Assembly (NCBI GenBank): GCA_963678705.1 | Contig: OY783216.1 | Location: forward strand, 8,804,001 to 8,868,000 | From: Panorpa germanica | Taxonomy: Eukaryota; Arthropoda; Insecta; Mecoptera; Panorpidae | DNA length: 64,000 bases | Reading direction: 5' to 3' | Shown: piece after piece, positions 38,560-50,093 of the stretch | Numbering within the stretch: the stretch's first letter is position 1 | Layout: every line of letters begins with the position of its first letter | The notes under the pieces: generated by a model | Told to the model about the DNA's origin: nothing | Databases searched by the model: none | What the model saw: only the letters and a program-made list of their open reading frames with translations | Translations under genes and position numbers: made by a program

Positions 38560-39110
38560 TTTTCCGTTCCTTTACTTTTCTACTGCTTCCTCTTTTTGCT
38601 TATCTTCCGTCTTCATCACCTCTGTCACTTCTTCTTCTTCTTTCGACCAGCTCTTTACCATTCCCACCTCATATCTGTTCTATTGCTTTTTATTTGCAAC
38701 TTTGTATAATACATTTTGAAGTCTTTTTTACATATGTAGCTATTCTCCGTATTTCACATTTTAGTGGTATATTTCATGATATTGATGAAGATTATATACT
38801 CTTGTTTTATCAAAGAAATTGAAGAAATAATATTGTATCTTTAAAAGGTGAAGAAGATAGATAAAGAGAAATACAATAGACAAAACAGAGAAGTAAGGCA
38901 ACGAGAATGATCGCAATGTTTAGATTAGGTAACGAAGAAAGAGGAAGGAAGTAATGGGGAAAAGAGGACGAGAAAACATGTAGGATGTTTGTGAAGAAGG
39001 AAGAGAAATTGGATCATATTAAGAGTATGTGTCTGGAGAAGGTGGAAAGAGGAGAAAGCCTGTTGAAGATATTGCAAAGGAAGAGGAAAGGAAAACAATG
39101 AATGGAAGAT
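38560..39110. repeat. polypyrimidine tract followed by polypurine tracts
   Basis: About 38560-38665 is strongly pyrimidine-rich on the plus strand (TTCTTCTTCTTTCG and similar); 38845-39110 is strongly purine-rich (GAAGAAAGAGGAAGGAAG, GGAAGAGGAAAGG). Similar purine-rich stretches occur at 48840-48905 and 56309-56520. The open frames at 38329-38822 lie in this skewed sequence and are rich in Phe, Leu and Ser; I do not call them genes. Confidence 0.55.
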
Positions 39111-40250
39111 AGATTTTAAGTGTAAATTAGGGCAACCTTGGTTTAACTAAGATTAAAAGAAATGTAATGAAGATTATAAAGAGAATGCAATTGTAAGAAA
39201 ATACAAAAACAAGGATTTCTTAGATGGCGTAGAAAGTAAGTCCCTGCTAGTCAGCTTCATCAATATACACAACGATTTTATAGAATTTAAGACATGGCTC
39301 ATAATCCAATTCTGTCACGAACTTCTAAAGTAAGCTAGCTTTAAATAAATACTGTTCATCGTTAGGTTTGTACGCCCCTGCATATGACTGTTGGGTCAAC
39401 GACTTCATAAAAACTACGCAGTTTTTCTAAAACACATTGTTAATGTATTTAGTGAAAGAACACGAATTTTTAATGTAACATTAAATGAAAAATTACGTAA
39501 CCAGGCAACCACTGCTGATGTATACGATCCGACGTAAATGTTTTGGCAAAGGATCTGCTTCCGTAGATGCTGTACTCCTGCGATGTTTTTCTTGGGAATG
39601 TTTCCAACGGTCTCACAACCACAAAGATTTTCTATTGACGTCCTATAAGTGTATTGGCGGTGTTATCAAAAAAGAAACAGGTGGTTGGATAGGATGACGC
39701 AAGATAGTACAATAAATCCATTTAATATCAACGAATAAATAACCTCACCTCGTGATCTAGTCAGTGTACCAAATGATGCTGCCTGCATTCAATGAGATGG
39801 GATGAGATCATCACTTTATTTTAATCATTACTATTTATAACCTTAAAGTCAAGAGGTGATTAGTTGTTGGAAAAGATTTGCTCTCGAAAAAGAATAACAT
39901 GCGGATTAATTTTGCAATGATGTTAAGAATAAAATTATTTATTTAGTTCTTCTTCTGTCATTCAGCAAGTCTGTATAAACATGACATTAAATGCGTTTTA
40001 CTGCTTGTTCTTGAGTAGTAAAATATACTGCAATGCTACAAAGTATCAATCTCACATTTTCCTAAAATAAAACGACGACAATTTCTTGAACTCAGCTACT
40101 GGATAAATCAAGTTTCGCAGAAATTAAATCAATGGAAAGTTCCTTGACTCATTTTCAAATGAATTTTATTTATAAAAAAAAAAGAAATCATTTTTCTTGG
40201 TAATGAATTATTGAGTTGTCACCTAGAAATCCCTCAGGTTTATTTACAAC

Positions 40251-40595
40251 TCATAACACCATAAATATGTAGTCGAGTAGTTGAGAAAAATCATCATTGC
40301 TGCATACCACGTTAAGAAGGTTCAAAGGATTAGACGGAGACATGTCAAGAGGACAAATAGGACCACCGCTAAGAGCACCATCATCATTACCGAGCAACGA
40401 GAGTGGTTCCAAGTTTGATGAGGTTGTTGAAAGTTGATTAAAACCAAAAAGCAGATGACTGACTCCGAACAAAGACGCGGTGGTTGATGGCATGCTGCCA
40501 AATATCTTAGAGGAAGAGTGCGAAGAGAGAGAAGGGAAGACAGACGCCACTGATCGTCCAGACGTTAGCGTCCGCGTCGCATTCCAAGGGTACAT
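40251..40595 (-). CDS. doubtful hypothetical open frame
   Basis: 114 codons from an ATG, Ser/Leu-rich (PLSLLGNDDGALSGG, SPSNPLNLLNVV), in a patch less AT-rich than its surroundings. No family, signal peptide or membrane segment is recognised, and no convincing splice partner was found up- or downstream. It may be chance, a repeat remnant or one exon of an unseen gene. Recorded only because it is unusually long for this AT-rich interval. Confidence 0.15.
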   Translation of the reverse strand: MYPWNATRTLTSGRSVASVFPSLSSHSSSKIFGSMPSTTASLFGVSHLLFGFNQLSTTSSNLEPLSLLGNDDGALSGGPICPLDMSPSNPLNLLNVVCSNDDFSQLLDYIFMVL

Positions 40596-43500
40596 ACACC
40601 GATGCGGTGCAGAGATGGATTCACAAACATTGGAAATCGATTTTACTTAATACAAATACTTAAGAACCTATACTTTAGATTTCACACATTCTCTAGATGA
40701 AATGGGACTTGAAAAGGTTGCTTCAGAGGAACAGCTGATATAGTTATAGCGCATTCTATTAAAAATACTCGTCACGTGTCAAGAATCTAACGTTGTGACA
40801 GTTTGGGTAGTTCTCCTTTTGACCACTCGAGCATCTGTCTTGTAAGAACTTACCACTTGCAGAAAGTAACAGCTAAAAACAAATAGAAACAGATCTTATT
40901 TAACTTAAATATCATGTGAACATTAGTATTCCTTCATTTTACCGCGATATAATCAATTTTTAAGTTAAATATTTGTCTTTGTTACACGTGCTCTAAACTG
41001 TAAGCGCCTCTTGCGATCATTACATGAATATTGCAATTTGTCTCAATAAAAAGAAGTATGAACGCGTTTTATTAAATATTAACGTGTAAATTAAAAGAAC
41101 AAGCGTCTATAATGCAGCCCTGTAGCGACGCTTGAAATGTATGGTGATTTAGAAGCGTACCGGTGCTTCAGCGTCGCTGAATTTAGACGCTATGACTAAC
41201 CGGAGGCACTACTCAATACTGCTGGCAGTCCCGCTTGTCTTACATTAATGATAAAAAGCATAAAACACAGACGCAGTTCTTGAGAATGCACAAAGCTGAT
41301 TTTATATTAATCTAATTTATTTATAAGGTATTTCTTTTAAGGACAATATTTAAACAGTGACTTGTAAGAAATATACTTGAAAGAAATTTTATGTTTTACA
41401 GGTTATAAATAGATATATAGAGATTTAATGATCAACAGCTCTGTTCTTTGCTCCCTTATTGCTTATTGAATTCTTTGTTTATGTACAATTAGAGCACGCG
41501 CAGAGAGTAGGGGCCATACACACCGGATGTGACAAACAACATTCGTTTCAACGTCACGTGATGCTGACACCTAAACATTACGTGTTTGATGTCAAAATGT
41601 CTGATGTACTGCGCCATACTGCATTTTACAGGAACATGGTGAAATATTCACCTTAGGTTTGCAATGAAGCGTGGAAATTTTAAAGTAACCTGTTGTACTT
41701 ATGCGCTGTTATTATTATTAGTTTTTGACCACGTGTCTCCCGCGTGGTACTCACGTATTAAGTTAGCTGCAAGACTTTCATAGTAAATATCGATTGCTAT
41801 ATGAACCTCTTAAGGTGATGTAAGCCCTTAAGCCTTATGATCTGCGTATGATAAATTTCATCAAAATTATACTTAGTAATCTGACTTAAGATGTTCCACT
41901 CGACGTACAAGGCTATAGTTCTATGATTTATCCAGGGCATGTGGTACTCGCAAGTAAAATTATACATTACTTACAAGTATTTATATAGAAAGGAATGGGG
42001 GAACTTGTTGGGATGTAGAAATACTTTATCCGGTAATAAAATGACTAATTTACACAAAGCCTTATAGGAAAATGTTGGTGTGGACCAGGATTTGTGTTTG
42101 GAATAGTTAACCGCAGAACACCTCGGAAACGACGACGGATTTGACGCAGACGCTGAGCCGCTTTGGAGAAGGCAACGGAGGTAGCGGTGCAACTTAAAGG
42201 GCCCCACTTCTGTTTTTAGGTTAATTTTAGAATTCAAGAAGGTACATTCCTTTCAATTGAAATTTTATTTTGTGCGTATAACTTAGGAACTATGGAGAAC
42301 CACTAAACCACTGATGAAGGATGAAGTTTTAGCTAATATTCATTCTAAAAATTTAAAACCAAATAATGGGTTTTTCCATTCTAGTTCTGTCAAATATCGA
42401 CAAATATTGACTGATAACAATATAATCGAGGTATTTTGCTTGGTTAAGCTGCAGTTATGTTCGGCGCGTGCTAAGAAACGAAAATATCATCCAGGGTTTA
42501 TTATAAACCTCAGTTAACCAAGAATTGATTTTTAAGATATGAATTTCTTGGACGAGAAACGTTCAATGACTCTTAAGCATTCTCATAGGTCAGAAAAGAA
42601 GGGGCACATTTTCCTTCATTGACTATTTACTAATTTAAACTCATTTACTGACTAGAGGCGCTGTTGTCATAAATAATTATGCATGAATAACCCTTTGGTT
42701 ATTTCAAAGTATGCTACATTGTTTCTACATTAGTTTTCCGCCGTGCTATGAATGGTAGGTGCTTGGCTGAGCACATGCGCGGATGCTGGAGGCTGTCCAG
42801 TCTATTTCTGGAGCCCTACGAGTCAACCCCCTTTCGTCCCCGCTCATTTCACGTTTCCGTTCGATGTTTTAAATCTGTTCAGATGTTTATCTTTCACTCT
42901 AATACATGAGAAATATTATTTTAATGATTACTGTGAAATTTCGTTAATTGAAAATTTTAATTAAGAAATTGTAAATCATTTATACAGGTCAAAACGTTTG
43001 TTTAAATATTAGAATCTCGTTAATTCTGTAAGGTATACTTTAATTTAATTTACGGCAGCTTGTTTTTAGAGCGTGCTCTTTTAGAAAACGTTTATTTTTT
43101 GTTTTGAAGCCTAGCTCAACTCGAATATGATCTTTCCTTATAACTAGTTGATCGGATCAGCCTTATGACTACCTGACAAGGGCCTTGTCCGGCTGACCCT
43201 AATAACACGTGCTCTTATCTGATAAAATAGTTTTATACAAAATACTGTATAGGATTAGATAAGCAAAATACTTGAACCTAATGATTTATCAAGTTTTGCC
43301 AATCCGAACAATGATTGTCGTATGTATACTACTCTTATTTCACTTTTTAGAACCGCCAAGATAATTAAGTCAAAAATAAATGCATACTTAAAACCACATA
43401 CCATAAATCAAATATAATTTATATTATTTTGAACTTATTAGTGCTCTTTTACTTTTACTTTGGTAGTAAATATAAATATCTGTTATCTCTTTTTTTCTCA

Positions 43501-43895
43501 TTAGATTTTATATCTCTATTTTCTTTCTTCAGTTCTTGACGTATGTTACACATTTGAGAGTGCTGGCTATCTTAATGCAGTCGTACCCTTGCACCTGGCT
43601 AACGTGACACCCGTAAAACAGGGGTTCAAAGGTTACGTGGGTGACACTGCAGGCGACATGAGGCCAACAACAACACACTGAACACACGTCTGCAATTCTC
43701 CGCAATTCGATATTCGAAATATGTTTTTAATTTTCCCTAGATTACTGTATGTAGTTTTCTTTTTTATTATAAAATAAATTTACCTAAATATTATGTAAAA
43801 GATTTGTATGTGTCAAAAGACTGACTTTCACCGCAAGGTTAAGCTTATGTGGGACCTAAAAACAAGTAAAAACTACCTAGATCAAATGACAGACA

Positions 43896-44037
43896 AGATC
43901 AAATGTGTACTGCAGCTATCGCCTCGCGTTGGCATTTTTCACGTGGTCTCGCCTCGGTTGAAACGAGAGGTGAGACCAATAGCCACGTTCATTCTCAGCA
44001 CATCGACAAATGTTTTGACAAATGTCTCGCCAAGAAT
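43896..44037 (-). repeat. GC-richer dispersed repeat, copy 2 (inverted)
   Basis: The reverse complement carries GCGAGACATTTGTCAAAACA, GAGAATGAACGTGGCT and GCGAGGCGATAGCTGCAGTA, aligning with the copy at 35617-35868 but shorter. Confidence 0.55.
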
Positions 44038-44217
44038 GAACTGCTAGCTTTATATTTTGTAACCTTTTCTCTGACCACGTGCGTCATTAATTGGTGCGAA
44101 TGATTGATGTTATATTCATTTGTTTGTTAATATTGTTAAATAAAAGAATAACGTAAAGTTATATTATCACTGCATTATTATTTGTCAATGTTAACAAACA
44201 AATCAGTGGAGTCTCGG

Positions 44218-44220
<3 letters not shown>

Positions 44221-44272
<52 letters not shown>
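44221..44272. repeat. (CT)26 microsatellite
   Basis: An uninterrupted run of 26 CT units between GGAAT and TTGTGG. Length is likely to vary between individuals. Confidence 0.95.
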
Positions 44273-44276
<4 letters not shown>

Positions 44277-46240
44277 GTCTTCGTCAGGACAAGATTTGCT
44301 TGAAATATAGGCAAATTCTGACTAGATGCGGTACCAAAAGAATTGTTCTTTCATAATCCGCATTGATCAGAAAGGATGTTGAGAAGGAGTAATAGACTTA
44401 GACTAGTGTAAGTTAAAATAGGGGAGGAGAAGTGGAAGAGATATTCACATAATATAAGTATTTTAGGTTAGGAAACATAATGAAGCAAGCAGCTCAGATT
44501 TTTCTCAGTTAATTTATCACTTGTGTCAACTAGATAGATTTAAATATAATGTAGCATAGAAACACAGGTAAACGCTTTACATAAGTACCTAAGTTTATCA
44601 ACATAGCAACAGCGTCTGCTCTGTTTATTTTTAATTGTAGAGTGCAGTGCATATTGCACTGTTACTCGTATGTTGGTACATACATAACCAACAAGAACAA
44701 CCATATTTTAAATAAAAGGGGAGCAGGGCTATTTTAAGACGAAAGTCAAGGTGCGCCGCGCACCCGTACAACCCGTGTGCCTGCCATGTCGTGGAGAACA
44801 TTGCCTCTTCAAAGTTCTTCTCAATATTCTCCTCCTCCTTCAAGTAAAACTCACAGAAGCAAATTTGTTAAGATATTAATGTTCAGCCATATTACATGGA
44901 TAGCGGATCACTTGTGTACAATTTTCTATAAGACACAGTTTAAACAATAGGATTTTTTTAAGAAGTTATCGTCGACATAGTGAGCAAAAGTAATAATGCT
45001 TGCTCCTGATTAGCGTGTCTTCGGGTTTAATCTATATGTAGTATATTTTCCAAGTTGGATTGTTATCAAGTTAAATTGATAATGTACATACATAATTATA
45101 AACTTAATAGGGCAGGTTTGTAGCCCCCATATATAAGAGCACGGCACTGCAAAAACTGCCAATATAGTTAATTTCATTTCACAGAAATATTATAAATAAT
45201 CCTACAAAATAGGAGAAATCGCCGGAGCCACAATACAAGTATTTAACCCCGCTCAAAATAGTTGGCCACCTTAAACTTAATACAAAAAAGGTTTCAAAAC
45301 CGAATAAAATATCGGTTTAACAAATACCTACTAGAGATGTAACGAATGTTCGATTTCTGAATGCGAATGCGAATATCGACTTTTTAAATATGGCGCCAAA
45401 TCTTTTATTCCTAAAGTTTGATATTCCTTTACTCCAATTGAATTAGTAAATGCTTTACTTAGTAATGCAATATAAATCCTATCATTTGTGTTCTCAGTAA
45501 AGATTTCATTTAAAGTAGTTAAGTGTAATTAAAAATTTGGTAATATACTTAACCCCATTGTGTGTTTAAAAAGTTGAAAGTTTATTTTGGTTATTATATA
45601 ATTGTTATTTTATATTGCAAGTTCAGAATTTGTTGCGTTGTTATTTTATAAATTATTTTTACTTTTCGTTGCCAAATACATTCGCATAATCTATTGCGAA
45701 TATTCGTTATATCACTAATATCTACTATGAATTGAATAGGTGTAAAATAGACAAAAAAAAGTATAGGACCTAACTTAAATGTAACAATTTTCATTGCAAC
45801 AAGTTTCATTCTGGAAGGTAGAGTACTTTCACGTGATAATACCTTTATCTCCATTTTATGTCTCGTGCTTGAAGTCTTGGACTAGCGGTGTTCGGTTGGA
45901 CGGAACTTAAAGCACACCGAAAGGGGAATAGAAGGAGAGTTGGTAATAAGAAGTAGTGGAAACCAGGAGCCGGGAGCGTGCCACAAGAGACAGCTGCTGC
46001 CTGCAATGATATCACCGTGGTTTAAGGTTGATGCTGCGAAAACAGAGCGTCTGGAAGACCGGGATAGACCAGGAGAACCGAGACGGTGAATTACATTTGA
46101 AAACTGTTAAGGTCAGTGACCAATTGTCACTTTAAGTATGGATTCATTAACCTCTTCAAGGATACTAACAAAGAAAATATTAGTTTGATGATAAATTATT
46201 AGTCTAGGCATAACTGTCCATAAATGAGTCTTCAAATAAA

Positions 46241-46454
46241 CCAGTAAACATTTTGCAGTCATGAATTTTTTGCGTATGATTTTATTGCCATGAAAGAGTT
46301 CATTTACAGTTCATTTTCTCACAGTCGTTCATATGAAATGTCTATTTTATCAGCTACAAATAGCGAAATCACTCCACCTGTCGGAGTACAAATAAAGATA
46401 AAGTTGATGCGAACTATAATTGAAGTGCAATAGTGATAGAAACGTCACAAAAAG
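46241..46454 (-). mobile_element. MITE C relic, reverse orientation
   Basis: Starts CCAGTAAACATTTTG and reads as the reverse of the 30533-30782 copy (TCATGAATTTTTTGCG, GAAAGAGTTCATTTACAG, TTCATATGAAATGTCTATTT). The far terminus is lost at about 46454. Confidence 0.7.
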
Positions 46455-46908
46455 GGCTAGCTTTACATTTATACATTAATTAGCGAGTTGTTATGGTCCC
46501 TATTTCTGTGCTTTGTAGGTTGGTATTAAGAACCCATAACCACACATTGAGAAACATTTTTTCGCGTTCTATTGTTGTTGCACATGTGCAGTTTTGGCAT
46601 TGTTATAATCACACAGAATTATTATTCAAGAAACACAAACGGCAGATCAAAGCATAAAGGATTATGATCGTCATTGTTAATTATGTTATCACTAGTCTGA
46701 GTACGTAATTCAATTATAAGAAATACAAGCATAACTATACGTTTAAGTAGAGCACAATAGCCACACAATGGACTCCTGGAGAACACTGAACCACTGCTCC
46801 AGCGTCCAGACGTACACCTACACCTATAGGATGATTTGCAGCAAATTTATAGAATGCAAAAAACTGGAGAAACTTATTATATATATACATATCTTGTTGA
46901 TTTGAATT

Positions 46909-47506
46909 GGGCTTGAGCCCTCAACTTTAAAACTTCAATAATTATTTAATAACTCCTTGTATGTTAGGAGATATTAACAATTAAAAAGTAATTTTGTCAA
47001 TTTAATTATTAAAGGGATTCAACGTTGCACAACCCTCAAAACCGCTATGTTGTTATCTCTTGTATACAACAGGGCGTAAAAGAGATATATTCTTGACAGA
47101 ACTCTGACAAGTTTACAGGTTACCAACCCTACAGCTCATAAATCTCTGCTATATTTATTTATATATCAAAATATCAAATATTATTTACAGCTGTTTCAAG
47201 GAACAATAAAATTTCAATATTATGTCTGCCGTAACAGGGTTAAATAAAATAATAACTTATTATTCTTTAACTTGACTTGATTATTTCGACTACCAATAGC
47301 TACAAAACATTACCACAGCACTGACCTCCTCAACAAATAACTGACGTTAAAATGCATTTCACGTCATACAAATGGCCAACATCTCTAGCGTTAAAACTAC
47401 TATTCAAATTTTTAATTGCTATATCTCCGTCAACATTTAGACACGCCAATATACATTTATTAACATCAATTGAAAAATCGACCACTAAAAATGCGTACAC
47501 AAGCCC
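46909..47506 (-). mobile_element. MITE A copy, reverse orientation, both ends recognisable
   Basis: Left terminus GGGCTTGAGCCCTCA (diverged), right terminus ACACAAGCCC. The interior matches the complete copy at 1840-2473 in reverse. It contains an extra segment near 47040-47120 (CAGGGCGTAAAAGAGATA) that also appears in the 48.3-kb copy. Short open frames at 47330-47549 lie wholly inside it and are not genes. Confidence 0.75.
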
Positions 47507-48332
47507 ATTATGGTTTGACATTTGCTATACTATAGGTGCTGCCATCTAGTTATGTTATTGCTAGTTATGTTATTAGTAAATAACAATATTTAAAATAGTA
47601 TATACTTTATTTATATTGATAAATAAAGTTTCTCTATAATTATATATTTTTTATTACAAATATTATCTCCTCGATGGAGTATAACTAAAGTACTTAAACA
47701 AATGAATTAATCAATTAGTTAAAACAACATTGATTTTAGTCAATGTGATTTAAATATTATTTGGTTACTTAGATAATATATTTATTATCTTGTTTAAGCA
47801 TGATATTAGGGTCACTTGATAACTATCTGTAGATATGAATAAGACACTGATTTGATTTTGTCGTTATAGCTAATGAACAAATAAACATAGCATCCGGCAT
47901 TAAACGCAGCGCCAAAGTAATTATAACCTCAAAAAACTATGACAAAAAATCATATGAAAACAAATGACGAATTATTTATACTAGGTAAACGTTTCAATAT
48001 ATTTTGAAACACATTATTTCAATTATTAAATGTTTTTAAAACCAAAACTATGAATGATTTGGTATTTACAGAAATGTACGAAAAAATAAATAAAAGCGCG
48101 TGCACAAAGTCTGTGTACAGTCAGCGACGGCCACATGTTGGCGGGCGTTTCGAAAAGTCAAAGAAACAAAATAGAGAATTGCGCTAAACAGTCTAATTTC
48201 ATGTATGAATATTAACATGTGTTATCCGCAATCCTAAGCGTGACGCATCACCGCTGAAGTGCTTCTACTGCTTAGACGAAGCAGAAGTATTTCTTAAAAA
48301 TAAAATATACTTTAATATTTAGGCTAGTCTTC

Positions 48333-48752
48333 TCATTTTTTAGGGGTCGATTGAAATTGATGTTAATAAATATATATCAGCGTTTTTATTTTAATAAATG
48401 TCTAAATATTGACGGAGATGTAGCAATTAAAAATTCGAATTGTAGTTCTAGCGCTATTGATGTCGGCCATATTTATGACGTAACATGTCTGTACTATTAA
48501 GGGTAGGGCAGTTATTTTTTCTATGGATAAAAGTTCTGTGTTGAATATTCTATCTCTTTTACGCTCTGTTGATTAAGAGAGATAGCAACTTAGGCCGTCC
48601 CGGAATGTTCTGTAACTTTGAATCCTTTTATAATTAAAGAGACAAAATGACTTTTTTAATTGTTAATATCTCCTAACATATAAGGAGTTATTAAAAAATA
48701 ATTGACATTTGAGGCAGTTTTATAAAAATGAAGACATAGGACAAAATCTCAT
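48333..48752 (+). mobile_element. MITE A relic, forward, internally deleted
   Basis: Starts in the sub-terminal TCATTTTTTAGGGGTCG and ends AGGACAAAATCTCATT, a decayed right terminus. The middle is shortened and rearranged against the complete copy. Confidence 0.65.
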
Positions 48753-49464
48753 TGAAAAACATTTTTTTAAGGTTATGTTATAACTATAGTTTAAAACTTA
48801 CTTATATTGGAAGAAATGGATTTAGAATATTTCAGAGGTTACCGGAAGAAGAGAAGAAAGGAAGAGGATGGATAGAAACATTGTGAAGACAAAGAAAACA
48901 AAAATAAAAATTGAAAGATAACAAAGAGTAGCAAACTTAATTCAAATAAAATGAATTAAAATAATTTAGTAATTGAATTATTTATAACAACCCTTGCCTG
49001 TCACCACATATGACAAGTTAACCAGAACAGGGTGTCTACAAAAGTGTTAACACGTGTTTAACATTTTTTTAAGTCATTTCCTCTGCTACTTGAACGGTGA
49101 CTTTTGCGGTAGCTACAAAAATATTTGTATTTAGTCAGCAAACGCTTTTAATACATATTCAACTTTTTTATTACTCACGGTTTAGTTTCAAGTCAGTTTT
49201 TTTTTTTTAATATGACTGTTGCTTTCATTTTTTTTAACCCTGTCATTTTGTTTGGGGTCTGACTATGGTTACTATTTATACATCATAATTTTTTAACGAT
49301 CATAAAATTAATTCACATCCTTAATTAAGTAATGCGAGCAAGGAGAAGGAGGGGGAGGGTGACGTTGTGCTGGTGTACAGGAAATGCCAGCACACACCGC
49401 CGGAACACAAACTGGAGGAAACAGGCAGATAGAATGATCTGGAAATCACAATAATAATATTAAA

Positions 49465-49500
49465 TGGGCTTGTGAACCATGACTTAATGTTTGTATGAAA

Positions 49501-49591
<91 letters not shown>

Positions 49592-49680
49592 ATATATTGA
49601 TAAAGGTGGCTATCAAGTTTTCAATTATTATTTAATAAGTCCGATATTAACAATTAACATAATTATTTTTCCACCTTAAA
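49465..49680 (-). mobile_element. MITE A relic carrying an expanded (TA)n
   Basis: GGGCTTGTGAACCATGAC at 49465 is a terminal repeat. After an 87-bp TA run (49502-49588) the sequence continues TATATTGATAAAGGTGGC and TAATAAGTCCGATATTAACA, matching the MITE A interior in reverse. The microsatellite probably expanded from the TATATA already present in the element. Confidence 0.6.
49502..49588. repeat. (TA)n microsatellite, 87 bp
   Basis: Uninterrupted TA dinucleotides. The 62-codon open frame across it (Tyr/Ile repeats) is an artefact. A shorter TA run is at about 25087-25110. Confidence 0.95.
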
Positions 49681-49845
49681 GTAATTTTATTTTATATTTT
49701 GTATTTAATTTAAACTGTTTAGCATATGACAATACGCGTAGTCATTCACAGTACTATTTTTAATTTAATTTATTTTTTAAGTTTTCTTAGTTTTATAAGA
49801 ACCTAAATTAAAAATATTAAATTAAGAAAAACTATATTATATTTT

Positions 49846-50093
49846 AACCTCCAAAATGTGACAATCTGTCAAAATGCAGTAGAATTTACTTTTAAAAGAA
49901 GTTCAATGACAGTTTTTGAAAAGTATAGAAGAGAAAACAATTTCTATTACTAATTGTTATTAAAAATAGCAATTTTAGCACCAACTGAATTAACTAAACT
50001 TAAATTAAAACACAAATGTGAAAAGGAATGCTTAAACGAGAACCTGAAATCTAGATTACAATATTAAATAAAAACAGTAAATTAAATATTAAA
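49846..50093 (+). repeat. dispersed repeat pair, shorter copy
   Basis: Matches 36429-36733 from AACCTCCAAAATGTGACAAT to TAAATTAAATATTA, with about 60 bp missing after ATTAAAAATAGCAA. Same orientation as the longer copy, about 13.4 kb away. Confidence 0.7.

Noticed and set aside
38329..38822. 126- and 113-codon open frames
   Set aside because: They lie in polypyrimidine-skewed DNA, start weakly, and show only Phe/Leu/Ser bias without a family or splice context.
39485..39697. 70-codon plus-strand frame
   Set aside because: No recognisable motif, signal peptide or splice partner; length is within chance expectation.
47330..47549. Short open frames on both strands
   Set aside because: Both lie wholly within a MITE A copy.
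49491..49679. 62-codon Tyr/Ile repeat frame
   Set aside because: Translation of a TA microsatellite.
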